Shown here one piece after another: positions 25,628-33,544 of a stretch of DNA of 64,000 bases. The position numbers and the translations under genes were made by a program. The DNA is from 3-1-20CM-4-69-9 sp963772855 (GTDB lineage: Bacteria > Actinomycetota > Thermoleophilia > Gaiellales > Gaiellaceae). The DNA lies in the NCBI GenBank assembly GCA_963772855.1, contig CAVYYY010000007.1, positions 868,001 to 932,000 on the forward strand, in the 5' to 3' direction. The notes under the pieces were generated by a model. That model was given only the letters and a program-made list of their open reading frames with translations, was not told the DNA's origin and ran no database searches. Every line of letters starts with the position of its first letter. Position 1 is the stretch's first letter.

Positions 25628-25987
25628 CTAGGCGCCCGCGGCAGCTGCCGTCCGAATCGCCGCGACGACGGTGTCGGAGCGGCCCTCGAAGAGGAGATCG
25701 AGCAACCGTCCGCCGCCGACGAGGCCGACACGGCGCCGAAGCACCGAGAGCAGGCCTGCTTCGCTGAGCCCCGCCGCTCGCGCGGCCGCGACCGCGGTGC
25801 GAACGCCGGCCGGGACTTCCCCGCCGGGCCCGAACTGCCAGGCCGGGTAGAGCCACTCGCCGCGATCGTCGGGGCGAACTGCGATCAGCTCCCCGCGCTC
25901 CCGCAGACGGTCGATCTCCGCCTCGTCGAGGCCGAGCCGGGAGGCAAGCCAGGAAGCAGGAAGTGGTGTTGTGAGTGTGTCGTGCAT
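25628..25987 (-). CDS. Small helix-turn-helix protein, Rv2175c-like or antitoxin-like
   Basis: A 119-residue soluble protein. The N-terminal half looks like a winged helix (LPASWLASRLGLDEAEIDRLRERGELIAVRPDDRGEWLYPAWQF). The C-terminal half is helical (VPAGVRTAVAAARAAGLSEAGLLSVLRRRVGLVGGGRLLDLLFEGRSDTVVAAI), with a G-rich turn reminiscent of DUF2384/MbcA antitoxin tails. No toxin gene is adjacent, so a stand-alone DNA-binding role is more likely. Family placement is tentative. Confidence 0.55.
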   Translation of the reverse strand: MHDTLTTPLPASWLASRLGLDEAEIDRLRERGELIAVRPDDRGEWLYPAWQFGPGGEVPAGVRTAVAAARAAGLSEAGLLSVLRRRVGLVGGGRLLDLLFEGRSDTVVAAIRTAAAAGA

Positions 25988-26026
25988 GTCGCTCCTTATT
26001 CGAACCGATGGGATCGGAGACGGGTA

Positions 26027-26063
26027 TGGGGCGAACTCCCCAGTGGAGGTACGGTTCGCCCCA
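26027..26063. other. 10-bp perfect inverted repeat between two leftward genes
   Basis: TGGGGCGAAC (26027-26036) pairs with GTTCGCCCCA (26054-26063) around a 17-nt loop. CCCTTTT follows on the plus strand, but both flanking genes are leftward, so a terminator would point the wrong way. It may be the end of the CBS-domain gene's transcript or an operator for the small helix-turn-helix gene at 25987. Confidence 0.4.
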
Positions 26064-26082
26064 CCCTTTTCAGGCTGGTGGC

Positions 26083-27423
26083 CTAGGAGTCCGCGTCGAA
26101 GAGCTCGGCCTCGAGCGCGTCGCGCTCCTCGCCGTCGCGTTCCTTCTGGTCACGCCGCTGCTCGAACGTCACCGCGAGGCGGTTGATGCGCGAGCCCTCG
26201 ACCTCGAGGACGTCGAACCTCAGCCCGTCGTGCGAGATGTCGTCGCCCACCTCCGGCTGCCGGCCGAGGAGGCCGAAGACGAAGCCCGCGAGCGTGTGGT
26301 AGTCCTCGTCGGGGAGGGTGGTGTGGAAGCGCTCGTTGAAGTCGTCGATCGGGAACGTCCCGTCGATGCGAACCGTGTCCTCGTCCACCTGCTCGACCGA
26401 CTCGTCCGGTAGGTCGAACTCGTCCTCGATGTCGCCGACGATCTCCTCGAGGAGGTCTTCGAGCGTCACGATCCCCTCCGTCTCGCCGTACTCGTCCACG
26501 ACGATCGCCATGTGCTGGTTCGCGCGCCTGAATTCGGTCAGAAGTGCGGCGAGATCCTTCGTCTCAGGGACGATGTGCACCGGCCGAATCAGGTCCTCGA
26601 CCTTCACCTCGTGCATGCCGCGGTCGCGGAGCGCCGCAAACAGGTCACGCACGTGGAGGATCCCGACGACGTTGTCGAGCGTCTCGCGGTAGACGGGGTA
26701 GCGCGTGTAGGGAGAGTCCATCACGGCTTCGAGGCACTCCTCCGGGGGCAGGTCGATCGACAGCGCAACGACCTCCGGCCTCGGGACCATGACGTCCGCA
26801 GCCTCCTTGTCCGCGAAGTCGAAGACCTTGTAGAGCATCTCCTGCTCCTGCACCTCGATCTCGCCGTGCTGCGTCGACTGCGAGACGAGCATGCGGAGCT
26901 CGGCCTCGGAGTGCACGGCGCCCTCTGCTCCCGGCGGCTGCAGCCTGAGCAGACGAAGGACGACCTCCGTCGAGCGTTGCAGGAACCAGACGAGCGGCCT
27001 CATGACGAGGAAGAACCCGCGGACCGGCGCGGCGACGAACAGCGCCGTGCCCTCGGAGTGGCCGAGTGCGATCCCCTTCGGGACGAGCTCACCGATGACG
27101 ACGTGCAGGAACGTCAGGATCAGGTAGGCGAACAGCACGGCGAGCACGGTCGCGACGAAGTCGTCGAACGCGTGCGAAAGCGCCTGCTCGCCGATAGCAC
27201 CGATACCCAGGGAGGTGAGCGTCACGCCGAGCTGCATCGCCGCGATGAACTGCGGCGGGTCCGACGTGATGCGAAGGACGTCGCGCGCGCGACGGTTTCC
27301 CTGGTGGTGGAGCTCGATGATGCGCGTTCGGCGCGCGGTGACGAGGCCGTACTCGGCCGCGACGAAGAAGGCGTTCAGCAGGATGAGAACGCCGACTGCG
27401 ACGAGCTCGAAAAGGAGCGTCAC
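26083..27423 (-). CDS. CNNM/CBS/CorC-domain membrane protein (hemolysin C family)
   Basis: A 446-residue protein. The N-terminal DUF21/CNNM membrane domain (about 1-195) contains FFVAAEYGLVTARRTRI, MQLGVTLTSLGIGAIGE and ELVPKGIAL. Paired CBS domains (about 205-330; VMVPRPEVVALS, MAIVVDEYGETEGIVTLEDLLEEIVGDI) bind adenylates. A C-terminal CorC/HlyC transporter-associated domain closes it. The family handles Mg2+ or Co2+ export, and the name hemolysin is historical. It is preceded by a divergent gap and stands alone. The acidic, charged C-terminus (KERDGEERDALEAELFDADS) is cytosolic. Confidence 0.88.
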   Translation of the reverse strand: MTLLFELVAVGVLILLNAFFVAAEYGLVTARRTRIIELHHQGNRRARDVLRITSDPPQFIAAMQLGVTLTSLGIGAIGEQALSHAFDDFVATVLAVLFAYLILTFLHVVIGELVPKGIALGHSEGTALFVAAPVRGFFLVMRPLVWFLQRSTEVVLRLLRLQPPGAEGAVHSEAELRMLVSQSTQHGEIEVQEQEMLYKVFDFADKEAADVMVPRPEVVALSIDLPPEECLEAVMDSPYTRYPVYRETLDNVVGILHVRDLFAALRDRGMHEVKVEDLIRPVHIVPETKDLAALLTEFRRANQHMAIVVDEYGETEGIVTLEDLLEEIVGDIEDEFDLPDESVEQVDEDTVRIDGTFPIDDFNERFHTTLPDEDYHTLAGFVFGLLGRQPEVGDDISHDGLRFDVLEVEGSRINRLAVTFEQRRDQKERDGEERDALEAELFDADS

Positions 27424-27470
27424 GCCCCGACCCCCTGGGCGTTGGTACTAGGCGGGATGTCGTCGTCCAA

Positions 27471-28385
27471 CTACGGTCCAGTATAGGTAACCGGTCTGTC
27501 GCCACCGGCCCGCGCTGCGCGGCCCTCCTGGACGAGCCGCTCGAGGTGCGACAACGTCTCCGCGACGGCGAATCGGCGCTGCGTCGGGCTCAGCTCTTCC
27601 CCGAACAGCGCAAGCGACACCTCGTACGCGGTTCGGCCGTCGACAGTCAGCGCGACCTGTGTCTCGTCGAGGCGCTCACGATGGTGCTCGAGGAGCTCGC
27701 GCGCGCGGCCGACGGCGTCGTGGATCGGCTCCCCGTGTCCGGGATACACCACGCGCGGGGCGAGGTCGATCGTGCGCGCGAGCGACGCGAGGTAGTCGCC
27801 GAGCGGGTCGGGCCGGCTCTCGGGGTAGAGACCGATCGCGGGCGAGATCCGGTCGAGCAGGTGATCGCCGCCAATGAGGACGCCGTCACGGAGGAAGCCG
27901 AGATGCCCGTCGGCATGGCCGGGCAGCTCCACGACCTCCCACCCGTCGAGCTCGCCGCCCTCGTAGAGCAGCTCCGGCGCGCGGGCGTAGCGGACGAACG
28001 ATGCGAAGGCGTGCCCCTGCTCGATCAGGTCGTCCGCGACCGCCTTCGGCGTGCCGTGCCGCACGAACCATTCGGCCATCCGCTCGGGCCAGTCGCCGCT
28101 CCCCCACACCCGCTCGCACTGCGCGTAGTCGAGTGCGCCCTGGTAGACGGAGGCTCCCGTCGCCTCGGCCGCGGCCGCCGCACCCCCGACGTGGTCGGGA
28201 TGGAAGTGCGTGATGGCGATGCGCTCGACGTCGAGCTCGTCCCACGGCGCCTCGCCGAGCCCGAGCCCCGCGTCGAAGAGGATCCCGTCCACGACGTAGC
28301 AATGGACGTGCTTCGGGCCGGTGGGCAGCGGCAGGGTCAGGCGCCGAATCCCGTCTTCGACTGATACGAACGTTTGTTCTATCAT
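27471..28385 (-). CDS. MBL-fold metallohydrolase
   Basis: A 304-residue metallo-beta-lactamase-fold hydrolase. Metal ligands are in THFHPDHVGG (HxHxDH), ELPGHADGHLGFL, GGDHLLDR and YPGHGEPIHDA. The C-terminal helical extension (LSHLERLVQEGRAARAG) resembles LACTB2/glyoxalase II-like enzymes that cleave thioesters or RNA. Its ATG shares the CATG at 28383-28386 with the start of the divergent radical SAM gene, so each promoter overlaps the other coding region. The substrate is unknown. Confidence 0.85.
   Translation of the reverse strand: MIEQTFVSVEDGIRRLTLPLPTGPKHVHCYVVDGILFDAGLGLGEAPWDELDVERIAITHFHPDHVGGAAAAAEATGASVYQGALDYAQCERVWGSGDWPERMAEWFVRHGTPKAVADDLIEQGHAFASFVRYARAPELLYEGGELDGWEVVELPGHADGHLGFLRDGVLIGGDHLLDRISPAIGLYPESRPDPLGDYLASLARTIDLAPRVVYPGHGEPIHDAVGRARELLEHHRERLDETQVALTVDGRTAYEVSLALFGEELSPTQRRFAVAETLSHLERLVQEGRAARAGGDRPVTYTGP
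28356..28385 (+). promoter_or_regulatory. Promoter with LexA/SOS-like box before the radical SAM gene
   Basis: CGAACGTTTGTTCT (28367-28380) matches the Gram-positive/actinobacterial SOS box pattern CGAAC-N4-GTTC. It lies between a possible -35 TTCGAC (28356-28361) and a -10-like TATCAT (28380-28385), where LexA binding would block polymerase. With that -10, transcription would begin near GTG 28393, suggesting a leaderless mRNA. The box is clear; the promoter assignment is inference. Confidence 0.6.
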
Positions 28386-29289
28386 GGCGTCCGTGCGGGT
28401 CGACTATCGGGAGGAGCCGTGCAAGTCAGCCCTCAACCAGGTGAAGGGGATGGGCTTCAAGTGGTCGCTGAACCCGTACATGGGCTGCGTGCACCGTTGC
28501 ACGTTCTGCTACGTCCGGCACTTCGAACAGCGCTCGGACCGCCCGGCGGATGACCGCTACGGCACGTCGATCCGCGTCAAGACGAACGTCGCCGACGTCC
28601 TGCGCAAGGAGCTCGCGCGCGCGTCGTGGCAGCGGGAGATGGTGGCGATCGGCGCGGCGACCGACCCGTACCAGCCTGCCGAGGGGAAGTACAGGCTCAC
28701 CCGCGCCTGCCTCGAGGTGCTCCGCGAAGCGTCGAACCCGCTCTCGATCATCACGCGCGGACCGATGATCGTCCGCGACCTGGACGTGCTCGTCGACGCG
28801 TCGCGAAGAGCGGACGTTTCGGTGACGTTCTCGGTCCCGACCCTGGACGAGGACGTGTGGAAGCGAACGGAGCCGTCGACCGCGCATCCGCGCCAGCGGC
28901 TGAGGGCTGTGAAGACGCTCGTCGACGCAGGCGTGAAGGCAAGCGTCGGGATGGCGCCGATCCTCCCGGGCATCTCCGATCGACCCGAGCAGCTCCGTGA
29001 GGTCGTTCTCGCCGCCCGCGAGGCCGGCGCGACCGGCATCTGGGCGAACCTCCTCTTCCTGCGCCCCGGCACGCGCGAGCACTTCCTCGCGCACCTGGCC
29101 GAGGACTGGCCGGAGCAGCTTCCGCAGTACGAGCGACTCTACGATGGGAAGGCGTACCTCTCCGCGGGCGAGGCCAAGCCGACCCGCAGCCTTGTGGCTT
29201 TCCTGGCGAGGGAGGCCGGAGTCAAGGACCGGCGGAAAGTCCGCCTCGGACCGCCGCCGGAGCCCGAGCAACTGTCTCTGACCGTCTAG
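28384..29289 (+). CDS. Rv2578c/SplB-like radical SAM protein
   Basis: A 301-residue radical SAM enzyme. The 4Fe-4S motif is NPYMGCVHRCTFCYVRHFE (CxxxCxxC), followed by AIGAATDPYQPAEGKYRLTRACLEVL and VGMAPILPGISD. This architecture belongs to the SPL-like family that includes spore photoproduct lyase. The mycobacterial relative Rv2578c has, from memory, been listed among LexA targets, which fits the SOS-like box just upstream. ATG 28384 overlaps the opposite gene's start. GTG 28393 (VRVDYREEPCKSALN) is an equally good, possibly leaderless, start. A DNA-repair role is inferred. Confidence 0.85.
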   Translation: MASVRVDYREEPCKSALNQVKGMGFKWSLNPYMGCVHRCTFCYVRHFEQRSDRPADDRYGTSIRVKTNVADVLRKELARASWQREMVAIGAATDPYQPAEGKYRLTRACLEVLREASNPLSIITRGPMIVRDLDVLVDASRRADVSVTFSVPTLDEDVWKRTEPSTAHPRQRLRAVKTLVDAGVKASVGMAPILPGISDRPEQLREVVLAAREAGATGIWANLLFLRPGTREHFLAHLAEDWPEQLPQYERLYDGKAYLSAGEAKPTRSLVAFLAREAGVKDRRKVRLGPPPEPEQLSLTV

Positions 29290-29308
29290 CGCCGTAGAAT
29301 CCCGCCGG

Positions 29309-29938
29309 GTGGCCACCCCCTCCGAGATCACGTGCCTCATCGTCGACGACCATGAGGTCGTCCGCGAAGGTCTGCGGCTCTCTCTTTCGCGTGCGCCGCA
29401 CATTCGCGTGATCGGCGAGGCGTCCGACGGCGCCAGCGCGGTGGCGCTCGCGGAGCGGCGGCGACCCAACGTCGTGATCATGGACGTGCGGATGCCGGGC
29501 ATGGACGGCCTGGAGGCGACGAAGATGCTCACGGAGAAGGTTCCGGAGTCCGCGGTGCTCATCTTCACCGCCTACAGCGAGCGGTCGCTGCTCGGACGCG
29601 GCCTCGAGTCGGGCGCGAAGGGCTACATCCTCAAGGAGGCGCCGCACCAGACGCTGCTTCGTGCGATCGAGAAGGTCGCGGGCGGCGAAGGCTACGTCGA
29701 CCCCGCGCTCATGCCGGCGTTCCTGACGGGCAAGGACAAGGACGAGATGCTGACCGGCCGCGAGCGGGAGATCCTCCAGCTGCTCGCGGACGGGATGTCG
29801 AATCAGGACGTCGCGGCGAAGCTCTTCATCAGTCAGGAGACGGTGAAGAGCCACGTGCGTCACATCCTGGCCAAGCTCGAGGCGGACACGCGCACGCAAG
29901 CCGTTGCGATTGCGCTTCGCGAAGCGATCATCGACTAG
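29309..29938 (+). CDS. NarL/FixJ-type response regulator
   Basis: A 209-residue two-component regulator starting at GTG 29309. The receiver domain runs about 5-125, with acidic pocket VDDHEVV, phospho-aspartate in VVIMDVRMPGMDG, and lysine in GYILKEA. The LuxR-type DNA-binding domain runs about 145-205 (LTGREREILQLLADGMSNQDVAAKLFISQETVKSHVRHIL). The downstream histidine kinase gene overlaps its end, so it is the partner. Targets are not apparent in the window. Confidence 0.92.
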   Translation: MATPSEITCLIVDDHEVVREGLRLSLSRAPHIRVIGEASDGASAVALAERRRPNVVIMDVRMPGMDGLEATKMLTEKVPESAVLIFTAYSERSLLGRGLESGAKGYILKEAPHQTLLRAIEKVAGGEGYVDPALMPAFLTGKDKDEMLTGREREILQLLADGMSNQDVAAKLFISQETVKSHVRHILAKLEADTRTQAVAIALREAIID

Positions 29939-31094
29939 AGCAGGGCTGCTCGTCCTGGCAGTGGCCTCGGCCGCCGTGGTGGCCGTGGTGGGACTGGCGA
30001 TCGGCAGCGGCGCGCTCTACCTCCTCGGGCTCGGCCTCACCGTCGCCCTCGCGGGAGCCTTCGCCTCGTACCTGATCGTCAGCGAGCGCAAGCGGCACGA
30101 GGCCGCGGAGCAGGAGCTCACCAGCGAGGCGCAGTTCCTCGAGTCCCTCGTCGAGACGATGGGCTCGATCGCCGGCGACGGCGACGTCCTCGAGCGCACG
30201 CGCCTGGAGGCCGAGCGGCTGTTCGAGGCGCAGGCGTCCCTCGTCGCCCCCGGCGAGCGGCCAGAGCGCGTGCCGGCGGGGAACGCAATCCTCATTCCGA
30301 TAAAGGCGCACGACGAGGAGATCGGCGTGCTCCACCTCACACGCGGCACGCCGTTCGAGCGCGACGAGGTCGTGCGCGCGACCGTCCTTGCCGACTTCGC
30401 CGCACGCGAGCACGAGAACGCGAAACTGTTGGACGACGCGCGTGAACGAGAGGCGGAGCGGGCGCGGCTCTCCGACCAACTCCTCACCGCGGAGCAAGAA
30501 GAGCGACGGCGGCTCGCCAACGAGCTGCACGACGGCGCGGTGCAGTCGCTCTCCGGCGTCGCGTTGCTGCTCGACGCGGGGCTGAACTCGATCGGCGAGG
30601 GCCGGTCCGCGGAAGCGCAGGACATCATCGAGCGCGCGCTCGAGCGGCACCGCGCGACGATCGGCCAGCTCCGCGACCTTTCCTTCAACCTCGAGCCGGT
30701 CGTCCTGCGCGACCAGGGATTTGCGCCGGCTGTGCGCGCGCTGACGGATCAGATCGCGCTCGCGCACCACATCCAGGTGGAGCTCAACGTCGATGCCGCC
30801 GACCGGCTGGAGGAGAAGACGCAGGCGGCGCTCTACCAGATCATCCGCGAAGCGCTGAACCAGGCTGTCCGTCGCGGCCCGCCGAGCACCTTGTCCGTCC
30901 GGATGCTCGAGGCGGACGACGGGACCGTCGAGACGTCCATCGCCGACGACGCGCCCGGCGAGCGCCGGCGGAGCAGCCTGGAAGAGCTCGAGGAGCGGGC
31001 GCGGACGCTCAACGGCCGCCTGACCGTCCTCCAGGGCGAGACGGGAGGCACCACCGTCCGCGTCATCCTGCCCGGATACACCACGGCTCGATAG
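29904..31094 (+). CDS. HisKA_3-type sensor histidine kinase with a degenerate ATPase domain
   Basis: About 396 residues if TTG 29904 is used; GTG 29961, at the first membrane helix, is an alternative. Two membrane helices (VASAAVVAVVGLAIG, LYLLGLGLTVALAGAFASYL) precede a GAF-like domain and a coiled segment. The phosphoacceptor region EERRRLANELHDGAVQSLSGV is well preserved. The ATP-binding part is not: the N-box reads IIREALNQAVRRG, the G1 box reads IADDAPGE instead of DNGxG, and the G2 glycine motif is missing. It pairs with the overlapping response regulator but may have weak or no kinase activity. Confidence 0.82.
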   Translation: MRLRFAKRSSTRAGLLVLAVASAAVVAVVGLAIGSGALYLLGLGLTVALAGAFASYLIVSERKRHEAAEQELTSEAQFLESLVETMGSIAGDGDVLERTRLEAERLFEAQASLVAPGERPERVPAGNAILIPIKAHDEEIGVLHLTRGTPFERDEVVRATVLADFAAREHENAKLLDDAREREAERARLSDQLLTAEQEERRRLANELHDGAVQSLSGVALLLDAGLNSIGEGRSAEAQDIIERALERHRATIGQLRDLSFNLEPVVLRDQGFAPAVRALTDQIALAHHIQVELNVDAADRLEEKTQAALYQIIREALNQAVRRGPPSTLSVRMLEADDGTVETSIADDAPGERRRSSLEELEERARTLNGRLTVLQGETGGTTVRVILPGYTTAR

Positions 31095-31097
31095 GAC

Positions 31098-31173
31098 AAC
31101 CTGGGTCTGACCCCTTTGCGTGACGGCTTCGCGCCAACATGCGACCGACTTTCACCTTGGGGTCTGACCCCAA
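31098..31173 (+). repeat. REP-like element pair
   Basis: Positions 31098-31125 repeat, base for base and inverted, the 28-bp element beside the RAYT gene at 10965-10992. A second palindrome follows at 31157-31173: TTGGGGTC, T, GACCCCAA, an 8-bp stem with a single-base loop. Two copies close together resemble a BIME-like arrangement. It sits between the histidine kinase gene and a small gene. Confidence 0.75.
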
Positions 31174-31207
31174 CCTTTTCGCCACGTCTCGTTAGGATGC
31201 GCGGCCG

Positions 31208-31393
31208 ATGGCCGGGAAGCACCTGCTCTTCATCTGGAAGGCGGCGGGCTACGAGCTCCGGGAGGCCGACGGCGATCCGCCGGCCGTCGGGTCGGAGGTC
31301 GAGGAGGACGACGTCGCGCTGCAGGTGACGAAAATCGCGCCGTCGCCTCTTCCGGGCGACGACCGGCTCTGCGCGTACCTCCAGGCCGTCTAG
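31208..31393 (+). CDS. Small conserved-looking protein of unknown function
   Basis: A 61-residue soluble protein starting at ATG 31208 (MAGKHLLFIWKAAGYELREADGDPPAVGSEV). There are no cysteines in a motif, no membrane span and no recognised domain. The mildly acidic middle and tidy hydrophobic pattern look like a real small fold. It converges with the flavoprotein gene, with 4-bp overlapping stops (CTAG), an arrangement that supports the reading frame. I do not recognise the family. Confidence 0.5.
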   Translation: MAGKHLLFIWKAAGYELREADGDPPAVGSEVEEDDVALQVTKIAPSPLPGDDRLCAYLQAV

Positions 31394-32421
31394 CCCAGCG
31401 CCGACTCCGCGGCGATCCGCCCGAACACGACCGCGGCGGCGAGGCCGCTCGCATACCCGCCCGTCGAGATCCCGCCCACGTCCGCGCCCGCCGCGTGGAG
31501 GCCGTCCGCGCCGACGACGCGCGCACGCTCGTCGACGCGGAGGCCGCCGATCGTGTGCGTGATGCCCGGCGAGACGCGGACGGCGACACGCGCGCCCTCC
31601 GGAGCAGGGAACGGGAGCTCCGACGGTTCGACGCGGGTCGGCGCGAGCTCGACCATGTCGGCGACGGACCGATCGCGCACGCGCTGCTCGAGCGCGCGGT
31701 CGTCGAGGACGTACCAGGCACGCGCGCCCGGCTGACGCGCGGTCGCCTGCACGAGGTCGTTCTCCGACCACGACACCTCGCCGTGGAAGAACTCCTCGCC
31801 GCGGTCGTTGAACGCTCGCGCGAACCGTCCGTAGAGCTGCGCCGCCGGCACGAACTCGGACTCCGTGAAGTCGGCGTCCGGCATGTTGCGCCCGTAGAAC
31901 TCCTCCATCCCGGCCGACAGCTCGCCGCCGCGCGAAAGGCCGAGCCGCAGCCCGTCCCCGGCGCTCCACGGATTCGCTCGCAGGCGCAGGCGTGCGGCCG
32001 GACGGATGTGCTCCGCGACCAGCTCCGGGCTCCCCTGGAAACCGCCCGTGGCGAGGACGTCGACGTCGCCCGCCGCCGCCTCGCCGAGCCGCACGTCGCC
32101 GGCGCGGCGCACGAGCGTGTCGGTGAGACCGGCAGGGTCGAACCGTTTGCCGACCGTGCGCGGGTTCCCCGTCTCGTGGACGACGACCGGCGCGCCGAGC
32201 GACTCGAGCCATGCGATCGCGTCGTCGAGCCCCTCCGACACGACGCGCTGCAGGCGCTCGTCGCCGGTCGGGCACTCAGCGCGGAAGTCCTCCCACTCCC
32301 GATGGCGCCAGAGGACGCAGCTCGACAGGAGCATCGAGCCGCCGGGCCGCGAGCCCTTCTCGAGGACGACAGGCGCCGCCCCGAGCTCGCGGGCGCGCGC
32401 GGCGGCGGCGAGGCCCGCCAT
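31390..32421 (-). CDS. FAD-binding oxidoreductase (fumarate-reductase/succinate-dehydrogenase flavoprotein-like), N-terminus unclear
   Basis: The readable protein has a Rossmann FAD motif GIAGGGMAGLAAAARARELG, a second FAD site LATGGFQGSP near residue 125 and a C-terminal ITHTIGGLRVDERARVVGADGLHAAGADVGGISTGGYASGLAAA, the family's flavin-closing signature. The first canonical start, ATG 32421, falls inside the GGGMAG dinucleotide loop and would cut it. The frame stays open further upstream, with only ATT codons (32436, 32454) available. Either an unusual start or a base error near GGGCGGCGGC is likely. The substrate is unknown; it may reduce or dehydrogenate a ketosteroid-like molecule. Confidence 0.75.
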   Translation of the reverse strand: MAGLAAAARARELGAAPVVLEKGSRPGGSMLLSSCVLWRHREWEDFRAECPTGDERLQRVVSEGLDDAIAWLESLGAPVVVHETGNPRTVGKRFDPAGLTDTLVRRAGDVRLGEAAAGDVDVLATGGFQGSPELVAEHIRPAARLRLRANPWSAGDGLRLGLSRGGELSAGMEEFYGRNMPDADFTESEFVPAAQLYGRFARAFNDRGEEFFHGEVSWSENDLVQATARQPGARAWYVLDDRALEQRVRDRSVADMVELAPTRVEPSELPFPAPEGARVAVRVSPGITHTIGGLRVDERARVVGADGLHAAGADVGGISTGGYASGLAAAVVFGRIAAESALG

Positions 32422-32438
32422 GCCGCCGCCCGCAATAC

Positions 32439-33113
32439 CTAGGTGAGTGCGAATCCGGGCTTGTGCTCGACGTACTCGATGCGGACCCGCTCGGGCCCCC
32501 AGACGAAGACCGCACGCGTATTGGCCGCGTCGACGACGTTGTCGACGATGCCGAGGTCCTCGGCCTCCGACACGTGATCGTCGGCGGAGTCGACGAGGAC
32601 GGCGAGATGGTTCAGCAGCGGCTTCTCCGGATCGCCGGGCTCACCGGGATGGAACTCGACGTATGCGCCCCCCACTTCGACGCGCGGATGCCCGTCGCTC
32701 GAGGGAGGAGCTTCGTCGAACCCGAGCTGCGTGTACTCCTCGGCGGTCGCCGTCGGGTCGGTCGCGTAGAGCGCCACGTGGTCGAGGTCGTACTCGACGT
32801 CGGTGGGCGCCTCGACGAGCCGGACGCGGACGCCTTCACTGAGCTCGAGCTCGTCGCCTGATCCGGCCGGCAGGCCCTTGCGCGCCTCGTCGAGGCTGCC
32901 GACGCGAAGGGCGACGTGCTTGAACGCGCCCTGCTCGCGCGGTCCTTCGGCCGTGAAGAGCGTCAGCTTCCCGTGGCGTGCGTGGGAGCCGACGAGCGTG
33001 AATGCATCCTGCTCGTCGATGACGTGCATACCGACGTGCTCCGTCAGGAAATCGACGATCGGCTGGCGGTCTTCGACCCAGAATGCGACGTGGTCGAGAG
33101 TCTTGGGCTCCAT
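32439..33113 (-). CDS. Two-domain VOC family protein
   Basis: A 224-residue protein with two vicinal-oxygen-chelate repeats: MEPKTLDHVAFWVEDRQPIVDFLTEHVGMHV (residue 1 on), and YDLDHVALYATDPTATAEEYTQLGFDEA, with LLNHLAVLVDSADDHV later. Possible metal ligands are the histidines of DHVAFW, FKHVAL, DHVALY and NHLAV. VOC proteins include dioxygenases, glyoxalases and resistance proteins, so the reaction cannot be assigned. It abuts the flavoprotein gene and they may be co-transcribed. Confidence 0.8.
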   Translation of the reverse strand: MEPKTLDHVAFWVEDRQPIVDFLTEHVGMHVIDEQDAFTLVGSHARHGKLTLFTAEGPREQGAFKHVALRVGSLDEARKGLPAGSGDELELSEGVRVRLVEAPTDVEYDLDHVALYATDPTATAEEYTQLGFDEAPPSSDGHPRVEVGGAYVEFHPGEPGDPEKPLLNHLAVLVDSADDHVSEAEDLGIVDNVVDAANTRAVFVWGPERVRIEYVEHKPGFALT

Positions 33114-33142
33114 GCTGGGCAGCGTACCTGCGCCCTACCGGT

Positions 33143-33484
33143 CTACCGCTTGCGTCCGTCCACGGCGCGCTGCAGCTGCTGTTTGTTCATGCGGGAGCGG
33201 CCGCGGACGTCCATCCGCTTCGCCTCGTTGTAGAGCTGCTCCTTCGTTCGGCCCTTGGGACGATGCGTGCCGGAGCGGAGCCCGCCGCGGCGGCCCGATG
33301 AGATGTCCCGCGTGGACGTACGGGACGGCTTCGACTTCGTCTCGCCGGCCCGCGCCCGCTCCTTGTTGACGGTCCGCGCGGCGATCTCCTTCGCACGCTT
33401 CTTGGAGCGGCCCTCCTTCTGCTCGGACTCCTTCACGTGCTCGTACTGGCGCTCGCGCTTCGCGCTCCAGGCTTCCTGCGGCAT
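33143..33484 (-). CDS. Basic small protein of the so-called plasmid stabilization family
   Basis: A 113-residue, strongly basic protein starting at ATG 33484 (MPQEAWSAKRERQYEHVKESEQKEGRSKKRAKEIAARTVNKERARAGE). The C-terminal KGRTKEQLYNEAKRMDVRGRSRMNKQQLQRAVDGRKR has the helix-extended-helix look of a Rho-N/SAP nucleic-acid-binding segment. Similar chromosomal proteins are often labelled plasmid stabilization protein without evidence for that job. Nucleic-acid binding is plausible from charge and the C-terminal motif. Confidence 0.7.
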   Translation of the reverse strand: MPQEAWSAKRERQYEHVKESEQKEGRSKKRAKEIAARTVNKERARAGETKSKPSRTSTRDISSGRRGGLRSGTHRPKGRTKEQLYNEAKRMDVRGRSRMNKQQLQRAVDGRKR

Positions 33485-33544
33485 GAGGCGACCCCCTCGA
33501 TTCGACAACGGATGACCTCGCGGGCCTACCCGTTCGCCCGAGAG

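Noticed and set aside
25628..25987. Toxin-antitoxin module
   Set aside because: The protein has an antitoxin-like tail, but no toxin-like partner lies upstream or downstream on the same strand.
26083..27423. Hemolysin toxin
   Set aside because: CNNM, CBS and CorC domains indicate a divalent-metal transporter family. The hemolysin name is historical.
33143..33484. Plasmid origin or integrated plasmid suggested by a plasmid-stabilization-type label
   Set aside because: No replication, partition or toxin genes are nearby, and all neighbours are chromosomal housekeeping or metabolism genes. Such basic proteins are common on chromosomes.
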